A DNA stretch of 64,000 bases from contig NZ_JABWDU010000007.1 of the NCBI RefSeq assembly GCF_013371465.1, forward strand, positions 1 to 64,000, read 5' to 3'. The position numbers and the translations under genes were made by a program. The notes below the pieces were generated by a model. The model was not told where the DNA came from and searched no databases. It worked only from the letters and a program-made list of their open reading frames with translations. Source of the DNA: Ensifer oleiphilus. GTDB taxonomy: Bacteria; Pseudomonadota; Alphaproteobacteria; Rhizobiales; Rhizobiaceae. The first letter of the stretch is position 1; each line of letters opens with the position of its first letter. This document shows, piece by piece, positions 16,095-24,271 of the stretch.

Positions 16095-17180
16095 ATGAAG
16101 CAGATCGATCTCATGTATCGCACCATGACCGCCGAACTCGGTCAACGGCTGCTCGATGCTTCTTTCTCGGCCGACTTTCCGGTTGAAGGCCGCTTCGTCG
16201 GGGTCAACAACAAGGGCCGGAAATACTGGTACTTCGACAAGCCGCCGGAAGGAGAGGGGTATCGCCAACAGCGCCGCTATGTTGGACCGGCCGACGATCC
16301 GGAGATCAACAAACGGGTCGAGGATTTCAAGGCGATCAAAGACGATGCCAAAGCTCGCCGCAAATTCGTCTCGACGCTCGTTCGCGAGGCTGGGTTGCCG
16401 GAACCCGATCGTTTTACCGGTGATGTCGTCGAAGCTCTTGCCAATGCCGGAATCTTCCGCCTGCGGGCCTGCCTCGTTGGATCGGTCGCCTTCTCGACCT
16501 ACGCGGGACACCTGGGCGTCCGTCTGCCTGCTGCCTCATTCCAGACCGGAGATGCGGACTTCGCCCAGGACTATGCGATCTCGGCCGACGTCGGGGACAG
16601 CCTTCCACCTATTCTCGATATCCTGAAGGGCCTCGATCCGACATTCCGGCCGGTGTTGCATCGCTCGGGGTCGCCGCGTGTGACCGGCTTCATCAATCGC
16701 AGTGGCTACAAGGTCGAGTTCCTGACCGGAAACAGGGGATCAGATGACCACATGGACAAACCGGCCGACATGCCCGCCCTTGGTGGAGCCTCGGCAGAAC
16801 CCCTGAGATTCTTGGACTTCCTGATCTATGAGCCGATCAGGGCCGTCATGCTGCACAAGTCAGGCATCAGCGTAATCGTACCAGCTCCGGAGCGCTACGC
16901 GGTCCACAAGCTGATCGTCGCCAGCCGCCGCGCCGTTGACACGCTTGGTTCCGCGAAACGAGACAAGGACTTGAGGCAAGCCGGTCTCCTGTTCGAAGCG
17001 CTAGATGTCGCCAATCGGCTCAATGAGCTGTCGGACGCATTGCACGAGGCATGCGAGAGGGGAGTGGCCTGGCGCTCCGCGATCAGGACCGGGATCGGCC
17101 ACATGAGCCGGGCTGATCGGGCGAAGACGGAAGCGTTGTTCAAAGAACTCGGCGTCGATCCATTTAAGGAAGATAGGTGA
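16095..17180 (+). CDS. GSU2403-family nucleotidyltransferase-fold protein
   Basis: The 361-residue protein has an N-terminal helical region and then a nucleotidyltransferase fold: CLVGSVAFSTYAGHLG (Gly-Ser at 129-130) and TGDADFAQ with the metal-binding Asp153 and Asp155. The segment after it (APERYAVHKLIVASRR) resembles that of AbiEii-like enzymes. Members of this group are uncharacterised; relatives include toxin nucleotidyltransferases of type IV toxin-antitoxin systems. No cognate antitoxin gene is adjacent, but two palindromes cover its promoter, and a HigBA module lies next door. GAGGCAAC upstream serves as a modest ribosome site. A defence or regulatory role is inference. Confidence 0.85.
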   Translation: MKQIDLMYRTMTAELGQRLLDASFSADFPVEGRFVGVNNKGRKYWYFDKPPEGEGYRQQRRYVGPADDPEINKRVEDFKAIKDDAKARRKFVSTLVREAGLPEPDRFTGDVVEALANAGIFRLRACLVGSVAFSTYAGHLGVRLPAASFQTGDADFAQDYAISADVGDSLPPILDILKGLDPTFRPVLHRSGSPRVTGFINRSGYKVEFLTGNRGSDDHMDKPADMPALGGASAEPLRFLDFLIYEPIRAVMLHKSGISVIVPAPERYAVHKLIVASRRAVDTLGSAKRDKDLRQAGLLFEALDVANRLNELSDALHEACERGVAWRSAIRTGIGHMSRADRAKTEALFKELGVDPFKEDR

Positions 17181-17403
17181 GGCTTCACCGCATTCTTATT
17201 ACCAGCTCGTTTCTGACCAAAAACCCGCGCCGATGCCGATCTTTGGGTGGCGGAACCAATGGCTCAATTGCCGTCGACGCTTACCTTGCCAAGTAGTGAC
17301 TGGAGCACTTGCGCGGGCGCAGCGGGTTCTGGTTTGTTATGGCTTTGTAAGTTCAGGGACGCATAATGTATCGTTTGGAAGGCGGTGTACTGCGCAGGAC
17401 CGA

Positions 17404-17703
17404 TTACACCGCTCTATCGATTTCTGGGATCAACTCCAGTTCGCCACGGAGCGCTATTTTCTCTGTCTTGAGGTTGAAGCTGGTCTGAATGTTCATCCAA
17501 AATTCGGGCGTTGTGCGGAAGTACTTAGCAAGGCGCAGGGCGGTATCTGTGGTTATCGGTGTTTGCTCGGCCGCTATGCGTTCGATGCGGGTGCGAGGAA
17601 CATTGAGCTTTTTCGCCAATGCACCGGCACTCATGTTCAGAGGACGTAGGTACTCCTCGCGGAGGATTTCGCCCGGATGGACCGGTGGAAGAATATGGGT
17701 CAT
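17404..17703 (-). CDS. higA: HigA-type antitoxin, XRE-family addiction-module protein
   Basis: The 99-residue protein begins PPVHPGEILREEYLRPLNMSAGALAKKLNVPRTRIERI, the signature start of HigA antitoxins with a helix-turn-helix, and contains TTDTALRLAKYFRTTPEFWMNIQ. The start at 17703 is preferred because GGGAGCTTGAG lies just before it; ATG 17724 is an in-frame alternative. It follows the toxin gene, the toxin-first order typical of higBA. It should neutralise HigB and repress the operon through the dyads upstream of higB. Confidence 0.95.
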   Translation of the reverse strand: MTHILPPVHPGEILREEYLRPLNMSAGALAKKLNVPRTRIERIAAEQTPITTDTALRLAKYFRTTPEFWMNIQTSFNLKTEKIALRGELELIPEIDRAV

Positions 17704-17733
17704 CTCAAGCTCCCTGTGTGCCACGATTGGCTC

Positions 17734-18015
17734 TCAATGGTAGTCAACAATTTCGACGTCTTCGATGCCTGCATCTGTCCATACGAAACATATGCGCCAC
17801 TGATCATTGCTCCGGATCGAGTGCTGGCCTTCCCTGTCGCCCTTCAGCGCTTCAAGTCGATTTCCCGGGGACGAACGCAAGTCGTCGAGAACAGCAGCAC
17901 TGTTCAGAATCGTCAATTTGCGAATTGCCGACCTCACGATATCTGAAGGAAAGCCTTTTGGTGTCTTGCCGCATGCAACGGCCTCGGTTCTGGCGTCCTT
18001 AAATGACCTGATCAC
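17734..18015 (-). CDS. higB: HigB-type toxin (RelE/ParE superfamily mRNA interferase)
   Basis: The 93-residue protein matches HigB: MIRSFKDARTE near the start, LDDLRSSPGNRLEALKGDREGQHSIRSNDQWRICFVW and EDVEIVDYH at the end. The length is full for the family, and the Arg/His residues of the substrate groove (R..QHSIRSNDQWR) are present, so it is probably active. It cleaves ribosome-bound mRNA in characterised homologues. It is the first gene of the toxin-antitoxin pair. Confidence 0.95.
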   Translation of the reverse strand: MIRSFKDARTEAVACGKTPKGFPSDIVRSAIRKLTILNSAAVLDDLRSSPGNRLEALKGDREGQHSIRSNDQWRICFVWTDAGIEDVEIVDYH

Positions 18016-18033
18016 GTCTGGCTCTTCATAAGT

Positions 18034-18089
18034 GTATCATACGGTGATACGAGTGAAGGTCAACACAAAACGTATCATCGCGCGATACG
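18034..18089. promoter_or_regulatory. two GTATC/GATAC dyads upstream of higB
   Basis: GTATCA-5-TGATAC (18034-18050) and CGTATC-7-GATACG (18071-18089) are two related dyads 38 bases apart, directly upstream of the higB start at 18015. Their position fits autorepression by HigA. Confidence 0.65.
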
Positions 18090-18547
18090 GATTCGCAATG
18101 GCTGGCTCATACATATTTGGAGGTCATGGAGCTCGGTTCAATTCCTCTCAAGGCGTGAAACTCGCCCTGCAGTGACAGCGGCATTCCGGGCAGATCGATA
18201 CGGACCGTGTTCGTTTACTTCTCCGTCACCAATGAGTGCCACTCACTATGCAAGAGTGGTGAAGCCATATGACTGCAGAAGATCAGAGTCATCGGCCTGG
18301 TTGGTATTCCAAAGGCGGGTGTCTGCCGCCGAGAGCCGCGATTTCGATCCGACAAGCAAGTATGATCGGCTCCAACCGGACGGATCGCTGACTGAGGGAT
18401 TTTTTTCGCGATTGGTGAAAGTCGTCGATCCCTCTACCAATCGCAGAACTCGACTGCAGCTTTCAATGCCCTTGATATCGCTGGAAGAACGACTAATTGG
18501 GCTCGGAAAATCATGTGCGACGACAGAGCTTGGGGGCTTGGTTTTCT
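18090..18547. other. spacer with no convincing gene
   Basis: About 460 bases separate the higBA promoter from the PAS-kinase gene. Open frames of 134-138 codons overlap on both strands here, but they show no known domain and no clear ribosome site. The last part must hold the kinase promoter. Confidence 0.4.
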
Positions 18548-20371
18548 GTGACTTCACTTGGACAACACCGCTATCCGGCTTCCGCTGAGATCGCGCGTAT
18601 GATTGAAGACGGGAATTGGGACGAGTCGATCCTGGGGCCGCCCTCGGCATGGCCGGCCTGCTTGAAGTCTGCCGTCGACATCATGCTTCCATCGCACGCC
18701 CAGATCGTGATGTTTTGGGGCGAGCAGTACGTCGCCCTCTACAACGACGCTTACGCTCCGTCCATCGGCCTCAGGCATCCTCAGGCGTTCGGGCGCCCGG
18801 CAAAGGAGAACTGGAGCGAGCTCTGGGAAGACCTCAAGCCGTTGCTCGATCGGGTCCTTCACGGTGGCGAGACGGTGTCTGCCAAGGATCGCCAATTCTA
18901 CATCGAGCGTCACGGGCATCCGGAACAAGTTTACTTCGACATCTCCTACTCGCCGATCAAAGACGAGAACGGCAAAATCCGCGGCGTCTTCTGCATCGTC
19001 AGCGAGACTACGGAAAGGGTGCGCTCGCAGCAGGCCCTCAAGGAAAGCGAGGAACGTCTGCGGGTGCTTTTTTCCCAGTCCGCCGCAGGTATCGGGCAGA
19101 CTGATCTTTCAGGCCGGTTGGTCCTCGTCAACCAGCGCTTCTGCGAGATGCTCGGCTATCGAAGAGACGACCTGGTCGGCGTTCGGTTTCAGGACATCAC
19201 GTATCCAGACGACCTCGCGGAAGCCGAGCGACGGTTCGAGCGCCTCGTCAACATCGGCGAATCCTTCGACATGGAGAAGAGGTGCGTCAGAAAGGACGGG
19301 TCCCTCGTATGGACGGCGATATCGGTTTCGGCGCTCAGGGGTGACGATGGCCGGATCCGGCAGGTTGGATTCATTGCCATCGACATTTCGGCGAGCAAGG
19401 ATGCGCAAGAGGCGGAACGCCACCTGGCTGCGATCATCGAGTCCTCGAACGATGCGATCCTCGGTATCGATCTCGGCATGACGATCACAAACTGGAACGC
19501 TGCCGCCGAGAAGCTGTACGGATATTCGCGAGATGAGGCGGTCGGAAAGTCCGTTTTGATGCTTGTGCCGGAGGAGCGGCACGACGAGGAGCCGAAGATC
19601 CTGCGGCAGGTCAGCGCCGGGAGCGTCGTAGAGCCCTACGAAACGCAGCGTCGAAGAAAGGATGGTCGTCTTGTCGACGTCCAACTCAGCGTTTCTCCTA
19701 TATATGACAGCAGCGGAAAGACGATCGGCGCCTCGAAGATATCCCAGGACATCACGGCCAGAAAGGAGGCTGAACGTCTGCAGACGGTTTTGATCGGTGA
19801 ACTCAATCATCGCGTCAAGAACGTCTTTGCCACCGTGCTCGCCATCGCGAACCAGACCCTGGGGCGGAGCGGGACGGTGCAGGACGAAGTGGGTGCCTTC
19901 CAGGAACGGCTCACGTCGATGGCGAAGGCGCATGATCTGCTCACGCATCGGGACTGGCAGCGCGCCGATCTTTTGGCGCTGGTCAGGCAAGTGCTTGAGC
20001 CTTATCCCCCGGAACGTTTCAAGATTGAGGGACCTCCCGTGCTTCTACCGCAAAAGGCAGTTGTCTCGTTCTCTTTGGCTATCCACGAGTTGGCGACGAA
20101 CGCCGCAAAATATGGCGCATTGTCTGCTGCTCAGGGCAAGGTCCGGATCTCCTGGCGCCTTGGGGAGGGGCATGAGGGAGCGAATGCCAGGTTGCACTTT
20201 AGGTGGGCTGAACAAGGTGGTCCCACCGTGAAGCCGCCAACAAAGAAGGGCTTCGGTTCGCGTCTGGTTGAGAGGTTTCTCGCGGCCGAGCTGAACGGCC
20301 GGTCGACAATCAGCTACGATCCTGCAGGGGTCGTCTGCGAAATCGACGCGGTGCTCGACATAGATGCGTGA
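18548..20371 (+). CDS. multi-PAS HWE-family sensor histidine kinase
   Basis: The protein of about 607 residues has three PAS-type sensor domains at roughly 40-155, 170-285 and 293-405 (e.g. GYRRDDLVGVRFQDITYPDD, GYSRDEAVGKSVLMLVPEERHDEE). An HWE kinase module follows, with the phospho-acceptor His421 in GELNHRVKNVFATVLAIANQT and an N-box IHELATNAAKYGALS. No membrane segment is seen, so it is cytoplasmic. Start GTG 18548 fits the family N-terminus; TTG 18497 is possible. The LOV kinase and a receiver protein lie downstream and may be partners in a phosphorelay. Confidence 0.92.
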   Translation: MTSLGQHRYPASAEIARMIEDGNWDESILGPPSAWPACLKSAVDIMLPSHAQIVMFWGEQYVALYNDAYAPSIGLRHPQAFGRPAKENWSELWEDLKPLLDRVLHGGETVSAKDRQFYIERHGHPEQVYFDISYSPIKDENGKIRGVFCIVSETTERVRSQQALKESEERLRVLFSQSAAGIGQTDLSGRLVLVNQRFCEMLGYRRDDLVGVRFQDITYPDDLAEAERRFERLVNIGESFDMEKRCVRKDGSLVWTAISVSALRGDDGRIRQVGFIAIDISASKDAQEAERHLAAIIESSNDAILGIDLGMTITNWNAAAEKLYGYSRDEAVGKSVLMLVPEERHDEEPKILRQVSAGSVVEPYETQRRRKDGRLVDVQLSVSPIYDSSGKTIGASKISQDITARKEAERLQTVLIGELNHRVKNVFATVLAIANQTLGRSGTVQDEVGAFQERLTSMAKAHDLLTHRDWQRADLLALVRQVLEPYPPERFKIEGPPVLLPQKAVVSFSLAIHELATNAAKYGALSAAQGKVRISWRLGEGHEGANARLHFRWAEQGGPTVKPPTKKGFGSRLVERFLAAELNGRSTISYDPAGVVCEIDAVLDIDA

Positions 20372-20620
20372 GCCAGGAAACAGTCCGGTTGAATGGCGAC
20401 GACCGATGCCTCGCCCCGAGGTCCACCGCCAGCTCAAGGTCACTTCTTGGCAGGCTTTGGCTTCCGATTTTTGATTCCTTGAATTCGAAATTCTTCGGCC
20501 TAATTGCCTCTCCCGACATCTCTCATTTTTGGGGGATACAAAGAGACGAGCCGCATTCTGGGCGATGGAACTAGACGGCACACGCCGCATTAAGTCTGAT
20601 TACTAAACAACCAGGCCGCC

Positions 20621-21748
20621 ATGCAGGAATATGATCAGAGACGTACAGACGCGCGAGACGCCGGACAGCGCCTTGTTGCGCGACACGTGCGCGAAGACCC
20701 TTTTGCAGCCGCCTTCAAGGCGACGCGGATGCCGATGATTGTCACCGATCCGACCCAAGCTGACAATCCCATTATCTTCTGCAACGCTGCCTTCGAGAAG
20801 CTCACCGGCTATTCAAGCGTCGAAGTTGTGGGGCGCAACTGTCGCTTTCTACAAGGCGGGGATACCAATCCGGAAACCGTAGCGCGGATCCGCTCGGCAA
20901 TCGACGCCGGATCAGATATCGCAGTCGACATCCTCAACTACAGGAAAAACGGCCAGTCGTTTTGGAACGCGCTGTTCCTGTCCCCGGTTCGCGACGACAA
21001 TGACAAGATCGTCTATTTCTTCGCGTCGCAGCTCGACTTCACCAACGTCAAAAGCAGGGAGGCAGAACTTGCCGCTGCCCGCCACCAGGCTGAAGAGGCC
21101 GTGGCCGAGGCAACGAGGAACCTGCGAGCCGCGCTCGCCACGCGCACGTTGCTCGTGCATGAAGTCGATCATCGCGTTAAGAACAATCTTCTGACGATGG
21201 CGTCGATCGTGAAGATGCAGGCGCGATTGACAAAGGACGAGGGTCAACGGTCTGCGTTGATGTCGGTACTCAACCGCATCGAGGCGATCAGCACCGTCCA
21301 GCGAAAGTTGTTTACGACCGACGATGTCGCCCGGTTCGACATTGCCGACTTCGCTCGGGAGCTGGCGACCGACCTTGTGGGAGCCATAAAGCGTGACGAC
21401 ATCCACCTTACCCTTGATCTCACCCCGGTCTACGTACCTGCGGTAAAGGCCTCTCCGCTGTCATTGATAGTCAACGAACTCGTCGGCGATGCCGTACGCC
21501 GGGGCCTCAGCGATGGTGGAGGGGAGATCCATATCCTCGTCAAACGGCTGAACGGTCATTTCCTCATTCGGGTCGAGGATACCTCCGAACCCGTCGAACC
21601 CGATGAAACCAGCGCCGAGTTGGGTCGGATGCTGCTCGAGGCTTCGGCACGCCAGGTTGAGGCCAGGATCGAGCGAACCCAGGCGGGCAGGCGAACGATC
21701 GTTGACGTTACGCTGCTTGTGGAAAGCGAAAAGGATGTACCCTATTGA
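20621..21748 (+). CDS. LOV-domain (blue-light) HWE/HisKA_2-type histidine kinase
   Basis: The 375-residue protein has an N-terminal LOV domain at about 25-145, recognised by GRNCRFLQG with the photo-adduct Cys74 and by NYRKNGQSFWNALFLSPV. A kinase module follows with His184 in HEVDHRVKNNLLTMASI. The N-box Asn285 is present (VNELVGDAVRRG), but the glycine-rich ATP lid is eroded: SAELGRMLLEASA stands where GTGLG would be expected. It should bind flavin and respond to blue light, as LOV kinases of Brucella, Caulobacter and Rhizobium do. The receiver gene overlaps its stop codon, so they form a light-sensing pair. Confidence 0.93.
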   Translation: MQEYDQRRTDARDAGQRLVARHVREDPFAAAFKATRMPMIVTDPTQADNPIIFCNAAFEKLTGYSSVEVVGRNCRFLQGGDTNPETVARIRSAIDAGSDIAVDILNYRKNGQSFWNALFLSPVRDDNDKIVYFFASQLDFTNVKSREAELAAARHQAEEAVAEATRNLRAALATRTLLVHEVDHRVKNNLLTMASIVKMQARLTKDEGQRSALMSVLNRIEAISTVQRKLFTTDDVARFDIADFARELATDLVGAIKRDDIHLTLDLTPVYVPAVKASPLSLIVNELVGDAVRRGLSDGGGEIHILVKRLNGHFLIRVEDTSEPVEPDETSAELGRMLLEASARQVEARIERTQAGRRTIVDVTLLVESEKDVPY

Positions 21749-22167
21749 AAGTCATGATCGTCGAGGACGAGATGCTGCTCGCCATGGAACTGGAGAGCGA
21801 AGTGGAGGCGGCGGGCCATTCGGTCGTCGGGGTTGCGGCAAGCAGTGGGCAGGCAGCCGACATCGTCCGCGACGCGCCGCCGGAGTTTGCTTTCGTCGAT
21901 ATCAACCTGCAGGACGGCCCAACGGGTATTAACGTGGGACGTATGCTCGCCGAGAAGCGCATTCCCTACGTCTTCGTCAGCGGCAACATCAAGAAACTTC
22001 CAGACGACTTCGCAGGCGCGATCGGGGCAATCGAGAAGCCTTACACGATAAACGGCATGGCGAACGCGCTAGCCTACATCTCGGCATTGGTACAAGGAGA
22101 CGACAGCATGCCGCCGCCTGCCAGCCTTGTGCTTGCGCAAGACGCTCCGAGGCCTGTCCGCAATTAA
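21745..22167 (+). CDS. single-domain response regulator
   Basis: The 140-residue protein is a receiver domain with acidic pocket VEDE at 7-9, phosphorylation site Asp52 in FVDINL, Ser79 and Lys98 in EKPY, plus a short Pro-rich tail. It has no output domain. Translation starts at TTG 21745, overlapping the stop of the LOV kinase gene (TTGA), so kinase and receiver are coupled. Homologous receivers paired with HWE kinases act as phosphate sinks or shuttles toward the PhyR general-stress pathway; that role here is inference. Confidence 0.92.
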   Translation: MKVMIVEDEMLLAMELESEVEAAGHSVVGVAASSGQAADIVRDAPPEFAFVDINLQDGPTGINVGRMLAEKRIPYVFVSGNIKKLPDDFAGAIGAIEKPYTINGMANALAYISALVQGDDSMPPPASLVLAQDAPRPVRN

Positions 22168-22246
22168 TCATCTTCACATGCTATCGTTTTCGACGCCCTG
22201 TCGCGCTACTGCATGGCGCTGGTCGGTGATGATCAGAACGGCTTAT

Positions 22247-22506
22247 GGGGTCAGTCTTGGGTGCCGATTGACAGCGACGAAGATGGCGGTGGCCAATTCC
22301 CGAACCAGCGGCTCATTGATGGGCGTATTGGCGAAGTCGAAGTCGTCGATATCCTTGGCGAGCGGCAGCTTGGCGATGCTGAGCTGGTAGCGAATGGAGC
22401 GGGCCTGCTTCTCGGCGATATCCGACTAGAGGAGACCGCCGAGGATGCGGGGCAGCCTTGGGAGCAATTTTCCGCGTTTGAACTGGCTGTGATTCAACTT
22501 CTTCAC
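22247..22506 (-). pseudogene. IS21-family istB remnant
   Basis: Reverse-strand translation gives PRILGGLL, an in-frame TAG stop, then SDIAEKQARSIRYQLSIAKL and PLAKDIDDFDFANTPINEPL, VRELA. This is the N-terminal region of the IS21 helper ATPase IstB just before the Walker A site. The reading then runs into a stop, and the ATP-binding domain and istA are absent. It is a fragment broken by at least one nonsense change and a truncation. It lies between the light-sensing genes and the catabolic block and marks a past insertion or rearrangement. Confidence 0.8.
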
Positions 22507-22625
22507 GGCTATTAGGACCGCGTTTGGTCTTGAGATTTGAAAAAGAGGCTGAAAATTGCTTCAGCTCTGCTTTGCCAGGCGATCGTTTAAGAACTAAGGA
22601 CATTCAGTATTCGTTCATTTGCGGC

Positions 22626-23411
22626 CTAGATTTCCGCGTGGCCTTCCAGATAGAAGACGCAGCTGCCCTCAAGTTCTACTCGACCACCTGAAATCAAACA
22701 CACGACCTCGCCGCCGCGGCGGGATGCTTGATAAGCGCGAAAAGCCGACTTTCCTGTTTTCGCCGCCCAGTAAGGTGCTAGCATGCAGTGAGCGGCGCCC
22801 GTCACGGGATCTTCCGGGACGCCCTTGGCGGGCGCAAAGTATCGGCTCACAAAATCATAGCGCTCGTCACCTGCTGCTGTGACGATGACACCCGGTCGAT
22901 CAAGGTCAGCGATTGCCCTGAAGTCGGGTGCGAGCGTGCGGACGCTGCGGGCATCCTCCAGCAAGACAAGGTAATTGAACGGGCTGCTGAAGACTTCTAT
23001 TGGAACGGCGCCTAGGGCCTCGGCTAATCCCGATGGGGTAGAAGTTTTTTCAGACGGCCGGGACGGAAAATCCATAACGTATCCGTTTTGCTTGCGATGG
23101 ATCGCCAAAGGGCCGCTTGCCGTATTGAAGACGACGCTGTTGCGGCCTGGCTCCAGTCGTTCCATCACGACGGCGGCACTTGCCAAAGTCGCATGACCGC
23201 ACAGGGGAACCTCCACAGCCGGGGTGAACCAGCGCAGATGATACTGCCCGGACTGAGGAACCAGAAAGGCGGTTTCAGCGAGGTTGTTTTCGGCTGCGAT
23301 TGCCTGCAACACCGCATCGTCCAGGTAACTTGGCAGGACCATGACCGCGGCGGGGTTTCCGGCAAAGAGCCTGTCTGTGAAGGCGTCGATTTGAAATATA
23401 GGAACGCGCAT
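22626..23411 (-). CDS. PhzF-family isomerase/epimerase-like protein
   Basis: The 261-residue protein starts MRVPIFQIDAFTDRLFAGNPAAVM and carries the family landmarks AAENNLAETAFLVP (catalytic Glu region), LRWFTPAVEVPLCGHATLASA and SRYFAPAKGVPEDPVTGAAHCMLAPYW. PhzF-like proteins are two-domain diaminopimelate-epimerase-fold enzymes that isomerise unsaturated acids; most outside phenazine clusters are of unknown substrate. A longer frame to 23480 was rejected because the family N-terminus begins at 23411. It ends the long reverse-strand catabolic block. Confidence 0.9.
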   Translation of the reverse strand: MRVPIFQIDAFTDRLFAGNPAAVMVLPSYLDDAVLQAIAAENNLAETAFLVPQSGQYHLRWFTPAVEVPLCGHATLASAAVVMERLEPGRNSVVFNTASGPLAIHRKQNGYVMDFPSRPSEKTSTPSGLAEALGAVPIEVFSSPFNYLVLLEDARSVRTLAPDFRAIADLDRPGVIVTAAGDERYDFVSRYFAPAKGVPEDPVTGAAHCMLAPYWAAKTGKSAFRAYQASRRGGEVVCLISGGRVELEGSCVFYLEGHAEI

Positions 23412-23488
23412 GCCGTGGGATCTCCTCGCACCGATGTGCAAAACCAAAAGAGGGTAAAATAGCGCATGCCCTAAGGACAATTACGGTC

Positions 23489-24271
23489 CTATATTCCGCG
23501 AATTGCCCCGCCATCCACCCGGATTTTTGATCCGGTAATGTAGGAAGCGCGCTCAGACGCCAGAAACACGGCGACGTCGGCAAATTCGTCCGGGCGCCCG
23601 TAACGGCCGACGGGAATGCTGGCGGCAGATGCGGCGGCAATGTCTGCGGGGCTGCGTTCGGAGCGTTTGGCCGCACTTGCGTCGAGTTCATCGACGCGTT
23701 GCGTGTGGATGCGGCCGGGCAAGAGTACGTTGACCGTAACACCATCGGCTGCGACCTCGTCGGCGAGTGTTTTCGACCATCCCACAATGGCCGACCGGAT
23801 ACCGTTGGAAAGGGCCAGCCTTGGGATGGGTTGCTCTACACCGGACGACGTCAAAGTGATGATCCTGCCCCATCTCCTTGCCCGCATAGGGGGCAAAAGC
23901 CGGCCAGTCAGGTGGAACAGGTTTGCGGCCATCGTCTCGAATTGGATAAGCCAGTCTGCGCGCGAAGCCTCGACAGCGGAGGCGGGGGGCGGCCCTCCGG
24001 TGTTGTTGATGACAATGTCGACGCCGCCCTTTGCCAGCAGGCGATCGGCAAGGTCATCAACGCTCCTCAAATCGCCGAGGTCCAGTGGGATGGGTGACAC
24101 AACTCCAGTGCCTTGCGGTAAGGCGTGGGCCCAGGCTTCGGTCTTCTCCACCGACCGTGCTGCGGCAAAAACTGTTGCGCCTTCTGCGGCGAGACCGGAG
24201 GCGATGGCTGCGCCCAGACCACGGCTTGCGCCGAGCACCAGAGCCGTTTTGTCTTTAAGTCCAAGGTTCAT
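23489..24271 (-). CDS. SDR family oxidoreductase, BKR-like subgroup lacking the active-site Tyr
   Basis: The 260-residue protein has the SDR cofactor motif GASRGLG and NNTGG, but where YxxxK is expected it reads ALSNGIRSAIVGWSK, so the catalytic Tyr and Lys are absent. This is a known divergent SDR subgroup annotated as 3-oxoacyl-ACP-reductase-like, whose chemistry is unclear. The Ser region (TLTSSG) and C-terminal GSKIRVDGG are kept. Its start overlaps the stop of the DapA-family gene by four bases, so it is co-translated in the catabolic operon. Confidence 0.88.
   Translation of the reverse strand: MNLGLKDKTALVLGASRGLGAAIASGLAAEGATVFAAARSVEKTEAWAHALPQGTGVVSPIPLDLGDLRSVDDLADRLLAKGGVDIVINNTGGPPPASAVEASRADWLIQFETMAANLFHLTGRLLPPMRARRWGRIITLTSSGVEQPIPRLALSNGIRSAIVGWSKTLADEVAADGVTVNVLLPGRIHTQRVDELDASAAKRSERSPADIAAASAASIPVGRYGRPDEFADVAVFLASERASYITGSKIRVDGGAIRGI

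Noticed and set aside
22213-22515. A 100-codon forward frame with many Glu/Asp residues
   Set aside because: It is the exact complement of the istB remnant, whose reverse-strand translation is recognisable.
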